Source: Betaproteobacteria bacterium RIFCSPLOWO2_02_FULL_67_26 (GTDB lineage: Bacteria; Pseudomonadota; Gammaproteobacteria; Burkholderiales; SG8-41). Taken from it: 44,078 bases of DNA. Both the position numbers and the translations under genes were made by a program. Within the stretch, counting starts at the first letter, position 1. The number at the start of each line of letters is the position of its first letter. The stretch covers positions 1 to 44,078 of the forward strand of contig MERD01000085.1 of the NCBI GenBank assembly GCA_001771935.1, read 5' to 3'. Shown here in pieces: positions 18,329-27,694 of this stretch. The notes beneath the pieces are model-generated. The model was not told where the DNA came from. It ran no database searches and worked only from the letters and a program-made list of their open reading frames with translations.

Positions 18329-19816
18329 GTGGAATTTAGCATAATTAGCGGCGCGCCGCAGACCGGACGCAATGGCTGCCTGGTCGCGGGCGTATTCGAG
18401 CCGGGCAGGCTCTCGGCCGCGGCGGCGGCCCTGGACCGCGCGGCGAAGGGATTCCTCGGCGGCATCGTGCGCCGCGGCGACCTGACGGGCAAACCGGGCT
18501 CGACCCTGCTGCTGCACAACGTTCCCGGCGTCGGCGCCGCGCGCGTGCTGCTGGTCGGGCTCGGGCGCGAGGCTGAATTCGGCGACAAGCGCTACCGGGA
18601 AGCGATCGCGGCTGCGATCCGGGCGCTGAACGTCACCGGCGCGGACGAAGCCGTCCTGCTGCTCACCGAGCTTGCGGTCGGCAGGCGGGACGCGGGCTGG
18701 AAGGTGGCGCACGCGGTGGCGGTTGCGCGCGAATGCGCGTACCGCTTCACCCGGATGAAGAGCAAGAGCGAGGGCCCGGAGCCCGCGTTGCGCCGGCTCA
18801 CGCTGAGCGTCGACCGCGCCGCGCTCAAGCGCGCCGGCGGCGGGCTCGAGCAGGGGCTCGCGGTCGCGCACGGGATGAGCCTCGCCAGGGACCTCGGCAA
18901 CCTCCCGCCCAACGTCTGCACGCCGTCCTACCTCGCCGACCAGGCGCGGGAACTGGCGAAGCGCTATCGCATGAAGCTGACGGTGCTGGAGCGCGCGGAC
19001 ATGGAGCGGCTCGGCATGCACACCCTGCTGTCGGTCGCGCAGGGCAGCGCCCAGCCGCCCAAGTTCATCACGCTCGAGCATCGCGGCGGGCCGAAAAAGA
19101 TGAAGCCGGTCGCGCTCGTCGGCAAGGGCATCACGTTCGATACCGGCGGCATCTCGCTGAAACCCGCCGGCGAGATGGACGAGATGAAATTCGACATGTG
19201 CGGCGCCGCCAGCGTGCTCGGCACGATGAAGGCAGTGGGAGAAATGAAGCTGCCGGTCAACGTGGTCGGAGCGATTCCCACGACGGAGAACATGCCCGGC
19301 GGGCGCGCCACCCGGCCCGGCGACATCGTCAAGAGCCTCTCGGGCCAGACCGTGGAGATCCTCAATACCGATGCCGAGGGGCGGCTCATCCTGTGCGACG
19401 CGCTCACCTACGTCGAGCGCTTCCAGCCCGCGGCGGTGATCGACATCGCCACCCTCACCGGCGCCTGCGTGATCGCGCTCGGCCACGTCGCGACCGGGCT
19501 CTTCGCCAACGACCCCGCGCTGGCGCGCGAGATCACGGCCGCGGGGGAGACCGCCCAGGACCGCGTGTGGCAGATGCCGCTGTGGGACGACTACCAGGAG
19601 CAGCTGAAGAGCAATTTCGCCGATTTCGCCAATATCGGCGGCCGTCCCGCCGGCGCGGTCACCGCGGCGTGCTTCCTGGCGCGCTTCACCAAGCGCTACA
19701 AGTGGGCGCATCTCGACATCGCCGGCACCGCGTGGAAAAGCGGGAAAGAGAAAGGCGCGACCGGCCGCCCGGTACCGCTATTGACCCAATTCCTGGTCAA
19801 CCGGGCCGGGAAATGA
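18329..19816 (+). CDS. pepA: Leucyl aminopeptidase PepA
   Basis: A 495-residue M17 metallopeptidase of the cytoplasm. The two-metal active site is visible in VGKGITFDTGGISLKP, DEMKFDMCGAA and the signature NTDAEGRLILCDAL. GTG at 18329 is preferred to the ATG at 18317: the resulting N terminus VEFSIISG matches MEFS of E. coli PepA, and GGAG lies 6 bases before it. In E. coli PepA also binds DNA in Xer recombination and carAB control; nothing here tests that. It overlaps holC by ATGA. Confidence 0.95.
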   Translation: MEFSIISGAPQTGRNGCLVAGVFEPGRLSAAAAALDRAAKGFLGGIVRRGDLTGKPGSTLLLHNVPGVGAARVLLVGLGREAEFGDKRYREAIAAAIRALNVTGADEAVLLLTELAVGRRDAGWKVAHAVAVARECAYRFTRMKSKSEGPEPALRRLTLSVDRAALKRAGGGLEQGLAVAHGMSLARDLGNLPPNVCTPSYLADQARELAKRYRMKLTVLERADMERLGMHTLLSVAQGSAQPPKFITLEHRGGPKKMKPVALVGKGITFDTGGISLKPAGEMDEMKFDMCGAASVLGTMKAVGEMKLPVNVVGAIPTTENMPGGRATRPGDIVKSLSGQTVEILNTDAEGRLILCDALTYVERFQPAAVIDIATLTGACVIALGHVATGLFANDPALAREITAAGETAQDRVWQMPLWDDYQEQLKSNFADFANIGGRPAGAVTAACFLARFTKRYKWAHLDIAGTAWKSGKEKGATGRPVPLLTQFLVNRAGK

Positions 19817-20244
19817 CGCAGATCGACTTCTACACCCACGTCCCCGACAAGCTGCGCGTCGCGTGCCAGCTCTCGGGCAAGGCATTCGCGCGCGGGCTGA
19901 AGGTCACCGTGTTCTGTCCCGACCCCGACACCGCGACTCGTTTCGATCGCCTGCTGTGGATGACGCCTTCGATCGGGTTCGTGCCGCACTGCGCGCCCGA
20001 CGACCCGCTCGCCGCGGAAACGCCGGTCATCATCGATTGCCGCGGCGACAACCTGCTTCACGACGATGTGCTGCTCAACCTGCGGCCCGAGTGGCCGCCG
20101 TTCTTCGGCCGTTTCCGGCGGCTGATCGAGATCGTCGGCCTCGAGGACGGGGACCGTGCCGCGGCCCGCGAGCGCTTCCGCTTCTACCGCGACCGCGGCT
20201 ACGAGATCCGCACCCACGACCTCAGGAAAACCCGTGAACGGTGA
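19813..20244 (+). CDS. holC: DNA polymerase III chi subunit
   Basis: A 143-residue protein with the HolC fold: MTQIDFYTHVPDKLRVACQL at the N terminus and LLWMTPSIGFVPH in the middle. Chi joins the clamp loader to single-strand binding protein. The pepA-holC-valS order is conserved in beta- and gammaproteobacteria. Start codon overlaps pepA by 4 bases. Its stop lies inside a 7-base tandem repeat. Confidence 0.93.
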   Translation: MTQIDFYTHVPDKLRVACQLSGKAFARGLKVTVFCPDPDTATRFDRLLWMTPSIGFVPHCAPDDPLAAETPVIIDCRGDNLLHDDVLLNLRPEWPPFFGRFRRLIEIVGLEDGDRAAARERFRFYRDRGYEIRTHDLRKTRER

Positions 20245-20254
20245 ACGGTGAACG
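20234..20254 (+). repeat. Heptamer tandem repeat (GTGAACG)x3 at the holC/valS junction
   Basis: Three perfect copies of GTGAACG. The second unit holds the holC TGA stop (20242-20244), and the third unit starts with the GTG (20248) that opens the fused valS frame. Similar in period and position to the heptamer repeat at the ilvC/psd junction. Confidence 0.85.
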
Positions 20255-23200
20255 AGCAACCGACCCGCGACGACGAAGGCGATGACCTGCTGAAGCGCGC
20301 CGACGCGCTGCTGGCGCGCCATCGCGGCGCGGCCAGGCCCGCTTCCGCGGCCGCCGCACCCGGCCTCCCCACCCTGGACGAGCCGGCGGCGCGGGCGCCC
20401 GTGGATGGCGACATACCCACGCTCACCGAGGTCATCCCCGCGGGCGAGCTGCCCGCGATCCTGGCGCCGTCCCGCCCGCGGGCGCCGGGCCCGGCCGCCT
20501 CCGGCGAGGTGATCCCGCGCGTGCAGGCGCAGAACCTCGAGCACAGCCTCTACCAGAAGCTGAAGCGCGATCTCGACCAGCACATCGCCCAGGTCATGCA
20601 GGACCGCTTCATGCCGGGCATCGGCAGCGCCCTCGATTCGGCGCTCGCCAAGGTGAGCCTCGACATCAAGTCCGACATCAACAGCATGGTGCGCGCCTCG
20701 ATCGAGGAGACCCTGCGCACCCAGATCAAGAACCTGCGCGTGGCCGTGGATGCCAAGGCCGCGATGCGGGAGGCCACTGCGGCGGTCACCGGCGGCGCTC
20801 CCGCCGGATCCGACCGGGCGGCGGCGCTCGCCAAGAGCTTCGATCCGGCGGCCATCGAAACGCGCTGGTACGCGGCATGGGAGAACGGCGGCTATTTCGC
20901 GGCCGGGCTCGACGAGAAGAATCCGGACAATTTCTGCGTCCTGCTGCCGCCGCCCAACGTCACCGGCACGCTGCACATGGGCCACGCGTTCCAGCAGACG
21001 CTGATGGACGCGCTCGTGCGCTACCACCGCATGCGCGGCTTCAACACGCTGTGGCAGGCCGGCACCGATCATGCGGGCATCGCGACGCAGATCGTGGTCG
21101 AGCGCCAGCTCGAGCAGGAGGGCACCTCGCGCCGGGCGCTCGGGCGCGAGGCGTTCCTCGAGCGGGTCTGGAAATGGAAGGCGGAGTCGGGCTCGACCAT
21201 CACCCGCCAGATGCGCCGGCTGGGGGCGTCCTGCGACTGGGGGCGCGAGCGCTTTACCATGGACGAAGGGCTGTCGCGCGTGGTGACGGAAGTCTTCGTG
21301 CGGCTCCACGAGCACGGCCTCATCTACCGCGGGAAACGCCTGGTCAACTGGGACCCGGTTCTGCAGACGGCAGTGTCCGACCTCGAGGTCGAGTCGAACG
21401 AGGAGGACGGCAAGCTCTACCACATCCGCTACCCGCTCGCCGACGGCAGCGGGCACGTCACGGTCGCCACCACGCGTCCGGAAACGATGCTCGGCGACGT
21501 CGCGGTCGCGGTGCATCCCGGGGACGAGCGCTACCGGGGCATCGTCGGCAAGAAAGTGCACCTGCCGCTCACCGGCCGGCAGATTCCGGTGATCGCGGAT
21601 GACTATGTGGACCGGGCCTTCGGCACCGGTTGCCTGAAGATCACGCCGGGGCACGATTTCAACGACTTCAACGTCTGGCTGCGCCACCGGGAAGTCATCG
21701 CGCAAGCGCTGGGCAGCATCGGCTACCGGCAGGCCTATCCGCCCAGCATCTTCAAGAAGGACGCCCGGCTGAAGGATTCCCCCGTCGACGATTTCGAGAC
21801 GGGTCACCGGGCGGCAGCCGGGGGCCCGACGCACGTGGTCGACGGGTCGGGCCTGCCGGGCAAGTCCAGCTCCGAGCTGCTCCCTGCGGCCTACCGCGGG
21901 CTCGACCGCTTCGCGGCGCGGGAGAAAGTGCTCGCGGATCTCGCGCAGCACGGGCTGCTCGCCGAGGTGAAACCGCACAAGATGATGGTGCCGCGCTGCG
22001 GGCGCACCGATGCCGTGGTCGAGCCCATGCTCACCGACCAGTGGTTCGTGAAGATGGATACGCTGGCGCAAGCCGGACTGGAAGCGGTGGCGCGCGGGGA
22101 GGTCCGGTTCGTGCCGGAGAACTGGAGGACGACCTACGACCAGTGGCTCACCCGCATCCAGGACTGGTGCATCTCGCGCCAGCTCTGGTGGGGCCACCGC
22201 ATTCCCGCGTGGTACGACACCGAGGGCAACGTCTACGTCGGGCGCACCCGGCAGGAGGCGCAGGCGATGCACCGCCAGGCGATGCTCGAGCGCGTGCGGG
22301 CGGGCGGGCGCGTGACGCCCTCGGAGCTGAAGCAGGACGAGGACGTGCTCGACACCTGGTTCTCCTCGGCCCTGTGGCCGTTCTCGACGCTCGGCTGGCC
22401 CGCGGACAACCCGGCGCTGCGCCTGCACCTGCCCACGAGCGTGCTCGTCACCGGCTTCGACATCATCTTCTTCTGGGTGGCGCGCATGGTGATGATGACG
22501 CTGCCCTTCACCGGCAAGGTGCCGTTCCGCGAGGTCTACGTGCACGGGCTGGTGCGCGACGCCGAGGGCCAGAAGATGTCGAAATCGAAGGGCAACATCC
22601 TCGACCCCCTCGACATCATCGACGGCGTCGGGCTCGAGGCGCTCATCGAGAAACGCACCTCGAATCTGCTGAACCCGAGGCAGGCGGACGCCATCGCCGC
22701 GGCGACGCGCCGCCAGTTCCCCGACGGCATCCCCGCCTTCGGCACCGACGCGCTGCGCTTCACCTTCGCCAGCCTCGCCTCGCACGGACGCGACATCAAG
22801 TTCGACCTTGCGCGCTGCGACGGCTACCGCAATTTCTGCAACAAGCTGTGGAACGCGACGCGCTTCGTGCTGATGAACTGCGAGGGGCGCGACACCGGGC
22901 TCGACGAGAACCTGCCGGCCGAGCTCTCGGTCGCCGACCGCTGGATCGTGAGCCGCCTGCAGCGGGCGGAGCAGGAGGCACGCCAGGCGTTCAGGGACTA
23001 CCGCTTCGACAACCTCTCGCGCGCGCTCTACGAGCTCACGTGGGACGAGTACTGCGACTGGTATCTGGAGATCGCCAAGGTTCAGATCGCGGAAGGCAAC
23101 GCGGCGCAGCAGCGCGCCACGCGCCGCACGCTCGCGCGCGTGCTCGAGACGATCCTGCGGCTCGCGCACCCGGTGATCCCGTTCATCACCGAGGAGCTGT

Positions 23201-23748
23201 GGCAGAAAGTGGCGCCGCTCGCGGGCAAGCGCGGGCCGTCCATCATGCTCGCGCGCTACCCCGAGCCGCAGCCGGAGAAGCTCGACGAGGCCGCGGAGCG
23301 GGAAATCGCGCTGCTCAAGGAAATCACCAACGCCTGCCGGACGCTGCGCGCCGAAATGGGGATCGCGCTCTCCGAGAAGCTGCCGCTGCTGGTCCAGGGC
23401 GCGCCGCACCGGGTCACGCCATTCGTGCCCTATCTCATCGCGCTGGCGCGCCTCTCCGAGGTGGTGGTCGGCGAGGGCGCGCTGCCGGGCGGCGGCGCGC
23501 CGGTGTCCATCGTGGGCGATTACCGCCTGATGCTCAAGGTCGAGGTGGACGTGGCGGCCGAGCGCGAGCGCCTCAGGAAAGAACGGGCGCGGGTCGAGGG
23601 CGAGGCGGCGAAATGCGAGGCCAAGTTCGCCAACCCGGGTTTCGTCGAGCGCGCGCCGCCGTTGATCGTGGCCCAGGAGAAGGAGCGCCACGCGCGCTTC
23701 AAGGCCACGCTCGAGAAAATCGACGAGCAGCTGCGGAAACTGGTCTGA
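20248..23748 (+). CDS. valS: Valyl-tRNA synthetase with fused N-terminal DUF2486-like domain
   Basis: An open frame of 1166 codons. Residues about 195-1166 are a class I valyl-tRNA synthetase: [15 protein letters not shown] start region, HIGH motif as LHMGH near residue 241-245, KMSKS at 776-780, anticodon-binding helices and the C-terminal coiled coil (about 1095-1160). Residues 1-185 resemble the small protein normally encoded separately between holC and valS in betaproteobacteria (DUF2486-like, with DIPTLTEV near 52-60 and amphipathic helices around 95-170), joined without a stop. An internal ATG at 20764 (residue 173) with AAGG 5 bases upstream could yield ValS alone of 994 residues. The segment between the zinc-free editing region motif HDFNDF and YRGLDRF is longer than usual. 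Confidence 0.9.
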   Translation: MNEQPTRDDEGDDLLKRADALLARHRGAARPASAAAAPGLPTLDEPAARAPVDGDIPTLTEVIPAGELPAILAPSRPRAPGPAASGEVIPRVQAQNLEHSLYQKLKRDLDQHIAQVMQDRFMPGIGSALDSALAKVSLDIKSDINSMVRASIEETLRTQIKNLRVAVDAKAAMREATAAVTGGAPAGSDRAAALAKSFDPAAIETRWYAAWENGGYFAAGLDEKNPDNFCVLLPPPNVTGTLHMGHAFQQTLMDALVRYHRMRGFNTLWQAGTDHAGIATQIVVERQLEQEGTSRRALGREAFLERVWKWKAESGSTITRQMRRLGASCDWGRERFTMDEGLSRVVTEVFVRLHEHGLIYRGKRLVNWDPVLQTAVSDLEVESNEEDGKLYHIRYPLADGSGHVTVATTRPETMLGDVAVAVHPGDERYRGIVGKKVHLPLTGRQIPVIADDYVDRAFGTGCLKITPGHDFNDFNVWLRHREVIAQALGSIGYRQAYPPSIFKKDARLKDSPVDDFETGHRAAAGGPTHVVDGSGLPGKSSSELLPAAYRGLDRFAAREKVLADLAQHGLLAEVKPHKMMVPRCGRTDAVVEPMLTDQWFVKMDTLAQAGLEAVARGEVRFVPENWRTTYDQWLTRIQDWCISRQLWWGHRIPAWYDTEGNVYVGRTRQEAQAMHRQAMLERVRAGGRVTPSELKQDEDVLDTWFSSALWPFSTLGWPADNPALRLHLPTSVLVTGFDIIFFWVARMVMMTLPFTGKVPFREVYVHGLVRDAEGQKMSKSKGNILDPLDIIDGVGLEALIEKRTSNLLNPRQADAIAAATRRQFPDGIPAFGTDALRFTFASLASHGRDIKFDLARCDGYRNFCNKLWNATRFVLMNCEGRDTGLDENLPAELSVADRWIVSRLQRAEQEARQAFRDYRFDNLSRALYELTWDEYCDWYLEIAKVQIAEGNAAQQRATRRTLARVLETILRLAHPVIPFITEELWQKVAPLAGKRGPSIMLARYPEPQPEKLDEAAEREIALLKEITNACRTLRAEMGIALSEKLPLLVQGAPHRVTPFVPYLIALARLSEVVVGEGALPGGGAPVSIVGDYRLMLKVEVDVAAERERLRKERARVEGEAAKCEAKFANPGFVERAPPLIVAQEKERHARFKATLEKIDEQLRKLV

Positions 23749-23761
23749 TGACGCATACCCG

Positions 23762-24430
23762 TTACGGATAAGCTTTGGGATCGAACGGCACCTTGCGCCC
23801 GACCAGGCTCTCGAGCAGGATCAGCTCGGCGTCGGTGTGGTTGATCACAGGCGCCTTCTCGATCATGCGCGGCATGCCCTTGGGATAGATGTAGCGCGGC
23901 TGGTCGTGGTGCCTGGTGCGCACCGTTTCCGCGTCCTTCGGCGCGTCCACCGGCACGAGCTCGGCCTCGCCATAGCAGGTGCAGGCATAGGTGCGGATGT
24001 TCTCGATCTCCACGTAGAGGCCGGTGCCGCGGATGCCGATCGTCGCCGTCGCGGTCTGGACGCGCTTGCCCTTGCCCGGCTCGAACACCGAGAGCAGCGC
24101 ACCCGTCACCAGCCGCAGGCCGCCGAGGACCGTCCGCGACGCATCCCTGGAGAGCTCGATGCGGGAATTCGCGCGTGCCATGAACGCATCGCGGCCGACG
24201 ACGAAAACCAGCTCGGCGCCGCGCCCCGTGGTGATCACTGCGTCCGGCCTGACCGCCATGCCGGGCTTCGCGGGCTCGCCGCCGATGCGCACATCGCCCC
24301 GTGCCCGGGCCACCCCGTTCTGCACGGCACCCGCCGCCAGCGCGTACCGCAGCCGCGCCATCTCCAGCGCCAGGACTGCGCCGCCCGCCGTCATGCCCGC
24401 GAGCCACGCCCGTCGTGAGTTACCCCTCAT
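23762..24430 (-). CDS. FecR-domain exported protein
   Basis: A 222-residue protein with an SRRAWLAG twin-arginine-like N terminus and a hydrophobic stretch, then a FecR-type beta domain (about residues 45-150) with the pattern VRPDAVITTGRGAELVFVVG and TATIGIRGTGLYVEIE. No sigma-regulator kinase partner is near, and it lacks the N-terminal anti-sigma helix bundle of true FecR, so it is probably a periplasmic structural or binding protein. A CTCYG pair of cysteines is at about residue 158-160. The start is placed at 24430 because of the signal sequence; the open frame extends 33 codons upstream. Convergent with valS (13 bases) and divergent from the RND cassette. Confidence 0.78.
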   Translation of the reverse strand: MRGNSRRAWLAGMTAGGAVLALEMARLRYALAAGAVQNGVARARGDVRIGGEPAKPGMAVRPDAVITTGRGAELVFVVGRDAFMARANSRIELSRDASRTVLGGLRLVTGALLSVFEPGKGKRVQTATATIGIRGTGLYVEIENIRTYACTCYGEAELVPVDAPKDAETVRTRHHDQPRYIYPKGMPRMIEKAPVINHTDAELILLESLVGRKVPFDPKAYP

Positions 24431-24515
24431 TGCGCCATTGTCCACGGTTTGCACTACGCGGCCAACGGCGTCTCGGATGCACCCCTGGGCAGCCGAACCG
24501 CTAACCGTACGTGGC

Positions 24516-24529
24516 TTGATCCAGATCAA
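24516..24529. promoter_or_regulatory. Perfect FNR/ANR/DNR-type box before the RND cassette
   Basis: TTGATCCAGATCAA fits the FNR-family consensus TTGAT-N4-ATCAA exactly. Its centre lies about 42 bases before the RND permease ATG and about 38 bases before a start predicted from TATTAA at 24549-24554, close to the class II activator position. It also lies 92 bases upstream of the divergent FecR-domain gene. Predicts induction at low oxygen or with nitrogen oxides. Confidence 0.65.
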
Positions 24530-24564
24530 ACCGCGCCCGCGCTTTAACTATTAATTTCAACAGG

Positions 24565-26904
24565 ATGATCAGGTTCTCGCTCGTCGATTTCTCGATCCGG
24601 CGCCCGCAGCTGGTGGTCGCCGCGACCGTTGTGCTCACGATCCTCTTTCTCACACAGTTGCCACGGATCACGACGGACACCAACCCGAAGCATATGCTGC
24701 CCGAAACCTCCGATGTGCGCGTCTGGAACAACGAGGTGGATAGGATCTTCGCGCTCTACGAGGACACCATCGTCGTGGGAGTGCAGAGCGATGGGGGGGT
24801 ACTCAACCGGGAAACCCTCGGTCGCATCGCCCGCATCACCGAGGAGATCCTTAAGCTTCAGGGCGTGGCAAGCCGCGACGTGAATGGCTTCACCACGATC
24901 ACCAACGTCACTGCCGAAGCCGGCACCCTCAAGGTCGGTCCGCTCATGCCGGCCGCACCGCCGAGCGAGGCGGAAGTCGAGTCGCTGCGCCAAGCGCTGT
25001 TCGGCAATCCGTTGTTTATCAACCGCATCATCTCCCCCGACGGCAAGACCACCGCGATCTATGTGCCGCTGGAGAAGGGTGCCAACGGCGCCGAGATCGC
25101 CAAGAAGATCCACGACATCGTGGCCAAGGAGAAGGGCCCGGAGCGCTATTACATCGCCGGCGACCCGGTGGCGCGCGACACCTTCGGGGCCGAGATGTTC
25201 AAGCTGATGGGTATCTTCTCGCCGATCGCTGGCATGATCATGTTCATCACCATTCAGCTCATGTTCCGCAACCTGTCGTTGTCGTTCACCATGATGGCGG
25301 TGGCCATGGCGGCGATCATCTGGAGCATGGGGCTTTTGATCGGCGTGGGGCTTCCGGTGCACATCATGAGCTCGATGGCGCCGGTGTTTCTCATGGCGAT
25401 CGCCACCGATAGCATCCACATCTTCAACGAGTTCTATTTCCGCTACCGCGAGAAGCGCGACAAGCTCGCGGCGATCCGCGAAACGATGCAGGCGGTCAGC
25501 CGGCCGGTACGCTACACGGCGCTCGCCACCGCCGCCGGCTTCGCCGTGCTGCTCTTCATGAATATCATCCCGGTCAAGGTCTTCGGCGGGCTGATCGCCT
25601 TCGGCACGGTGGTGCTGCGCTTGTTCTCCTTCAGCCTGATTCCCGCCATTCTCACCTTCGTCAAGGAGGAGAAGATCGCCAAAGGCGCTGAGAGCGTGAG
25701 CGCGGAACTGGATCGAACCGCCCGTCTTCTGCGCCGCATTGCCGAAGTGGGCGGGACGCGTCCCTTGGCCACAGCGTTGGTCGGAGTGGTACTTCTGGTA
25801 GTTGCGATCGTCGGAACGTCTAAGATCCATGTGAACAACAACCTGGTGGCCTGGTTCAAGGAAGCGAGCGAGATCCGCGTCGCCGACGCGGCCATGAACC
25901 AGGCGCTGGGCGGCACTTCGCTCGGCTACCTGGTGGTGCTGGCCAACCAGCCGGAATTTATGAAGCGACCGGAAGCCGTGCGCTGGCTCGAGGGCCTGCA
26001 ACGGCACCTGGAGGGGATGCCGGTGGTGGGCAAGACCTTCTCGGTGGCGGACTACGTGAAGCGCATCAACCGCGTCCTGCACGACGACGACAAGAAATTC
26101 GAAGCAGTACCTGATACGAAAGAAGCGATCGGGCAGTACCTGTTCCTGTTCAGCATGTCGGCCAAGCCCTCCGACCTGGACAACGTGGTGGACACCACCT
26201 TCCAGAAGGCCAACGTCTGGGTGCAGCTCAAGACCTGGGACGCGGAGGCCATGCGTCAGGTGATCCACGCAGCCGGGGCCTACCAAAAAGCCCACGCACT
26301 TCCCGTGTCCGTGAAGCCGGCGGGGATCGCCTATTTCAACCTGGTCTGGAACGACGAGGTGCTGGGCGACATGGTGCGCGGCTTCGTGATGGCGCTGGTC
26401 GTGGTCTTCGTCATCCTCGCCCTCGCCTTCCGCTCCGCCAAGTGGGCGCTGGTTGGCTACATGCCGTTGCTGTTCACGATCCTGCTCATCTACGGAGTGG
26501 TCGGCTTCGCCGGCAAGGATTTCGACATGCCGCTCTCGGTGCTGAGCACGCTGTCGCTCGGCATGGCGGTGGATTTCGCGATCCATTTCATCAGCCGCTT
26601 CCGCCAGCGGCTCGCCGAGACGGGCAGCCGCGACGTGCAGGAGGCTCTCTTGTGGACGGCGGCGCGGCCGGGTAAAGGGATCTTCCGCAACGCGGTGCTG
26701 TTTGCGGCGGCGTTCTCGGTGATGCTGTTCGCGCCGCTCACGCCCTATATCGCGGTGGGGGCGTTCATCGTCAGCATGATGCTGCTCTCCGCGCTGCTCA
26801 CGATTCTCTATCTGTCCGCCCTGATCATGCTCGGGCGGAAATGGCTGCTCGATGAACCGATGCCGGCGGCGGGCGCCGCTCCGGCGCAGACGAAAGGAGG
26901 CTGA
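24565..26904 (+). CDS. RND-superfamily (MMPL-type) exporter permease
   Basis: A 779-residue inner membrane protein with two repeats of one span plus a periplasmic loop plus five spans (about residues 12-30, 215-360; 400-420, 610-765). Sequences such as AGDPVARDTFGAEMF, IATDSIHIFNEFYFRY and LSLGMAVDFAIHFISRF carry the charged residues of proton-driven RND/MMPL permeases and sterol-sensing-domain-like bundles. It lacks the large docking domain for a classical TolC-type partner. With the next two genes it forms an envelope-spanning cassette of the kind found for hydrophobic cargo. The cargo is unknown. Codon choice looks somewhat less GC-biased than that of neighbours. Confidence 0.85.
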   Translation: MIRFSLVDFSIRRPQLVVAATVVLTILFLTQLPRITTDTNPKHMLPETSDVRVWNNEVDRIFALYEDTIVVGVQSDGGVLNRETLGRIARITEEILKLQGVASRDVNGFTTITNVTAEAGTLKVGPLMPAAPPSEAEVESLRQALFGNPLFINRIISPDGKTTAIYVPLEKGANGAEIAKKIHDIVAKEKGPERYYIAGDPVARDTFGAEMFKLMGIFSPIAGMIMFITIQLMFRNLSLSFTMMAVAMAAIIWSMGLLIGVGLPVHIMSSMAPVFLMAIATDSIHIFNEFYFRYREKRDKLAAIRETMQAVSRPVRYTALATAAGFAVLLFMNIIPVKVFGGLIAFGTVVLRLFSFSLIPAILTFVKEEKIAKGAESVSAELDRTARLLRRIAEVGGTRPLATALVGVVLLVVAIVGTSKIHVNNNLVAWFKEASEIRVADAAMNQALGGTSLGYLVVLANQPEFMKRPEAVRWLEGLQRHLEGMPVVGKTFSVADYVKRINRVLHDDDKKFEAVPDTKEAIGQYLFLFSMSAKPSDLDNVVDTTFQKANVWVQLKTWDAEAMRQVIHAAGAYQKAHALPVSVKPAGIAYFNLVWNDEVLGDMVRGFVMALVVVFVILALAFRSAKWALVGYMPLLFTILLIYGVVGFAGKDFDMPLSVLSTLSLGMAVDFAIHFISRFRQRLAETGSRDVQEALLWTAARPGKGIFRNAVLFAAAFSVMLFAPLTPYIAVGAFIVSMMLLSALLTILYLSALIMLGRKWLLDEPMPAAGAAPAQTKGG

Positions 26905-26905
26905 C

Positions 26906-27694
26906 ATGAAACGCTGGTGGATATGGATCGTCGCCGGGCTGCTGCCGCTGCAGGCTTTGGCGCTTTCGGGCGAGGAAGCAATGAAGAAGTCCCAAGCCGC
27001 CTTCCTCTATCCGGGCAAGGACTTCAAGGCGCGAGTCGTTATGAAACTCATCAACAAGGACGGCCAGGAACGGTTGCGCGAACTCACCATGCTGCGCAAG
27101 AACGCGGGCGAGCCGGGCGGCGACCAGAAATACTTCATGTACTTCTTCCAGCCGGCCGACGTGAAGGACATGACCTTCATGATCCACAAGTACCCGGCCA
27201 GGGACGACGACCGCTGGCTGTTCGTGCCGGCGATCAACATGGTCAAGCGCATCGCCGCGCAGGACAAGCGCTCCAGCTTCGTCGGCTCGGACTTCACCTA
27301 CGAGGACGTCTCGGGGCGGGACATCGAGGACGACAACCACATCATCGAGCGCGAAGAGAAGGTAGGAAACCGCGACTGCTACGTGGTGAAGAGCACGCCC
27401 AAGGGGACGGACGCCGATTTCGGCCACAAGGTGACCTGGGTGGACAAAGCGAACTTCCTGCCGCTCAAGGAGGAGCAGTACGACAAGCGGGGTAACCGCT
27501 ACAAACTCTTCACCGCCGACGAGGTGACAGACATCAAGGCTTTCCCCACGGCGATCAAGCGCACCATGAAGAACCTGCAGACGGGCCACCGCACCGAGGT
27601 CGCGTATATCAAGACCGACTACGACCTCGGCATCGAGGACAGCTTGTTCTCGGAGCGGTATCTGCGCCAGCCGCCGCGCAAGTGGATTGACTAA
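26906..27694 (+). CDS. LolA-like outer-membrane lipoprotein-sorting family protein
   Basis: A 262-residue exported protein: signal peptide in residues 1-19 (MKRWWIWIVAGLLPLQALAL), then a half-open beta-barrel of the LolA/LolB-like fold (FKARVVMKLINKDGQERLREL, DDRWLFVPAINMVKRI, FVGSDFTYEDVSGRD). Proteins of this family next to an RND permease are thought to ferry a lipid-like cargo across the periplasm. The start at 26906 has a perfect AGGAGG; the permease stop is 1 base upstream. TAATG coupling links it to the next gene. Confidence 0.85.
   Translation: MKRWWIWIVAGLLPLQALALSGEEAMKKSQAAFLYPGKDFKARVVMKLINKDGQERLRELTMLRKNAGEPGGDQKYFMYFFQPADVKDMTFMIHKYPARDDDRWLFVPAINMVKRIAAQDKRSSFVGSDFTYEDVSGRDIEDDNHIIEREEKVGNRDCYVVKSTPKGTDADFGHKVTWVDKANFLPLKEEQYDKRGNRYKLFTADEVTDIKAFPTAIKRTMKNLQTGHRTEVAYIKTDYDLGIEDSLFSERYLRQPPRKWID

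Noticed and set aside
19696-23691. Minus-strand open frame of 1331 codons opposite valS, pepA end and holC
   Set aside because: It is antisense to well-supported genes, low in complexity (Arg, Ala, Glu, His rich) and has no domain or ribosome site; a GC-rich shadow frame.
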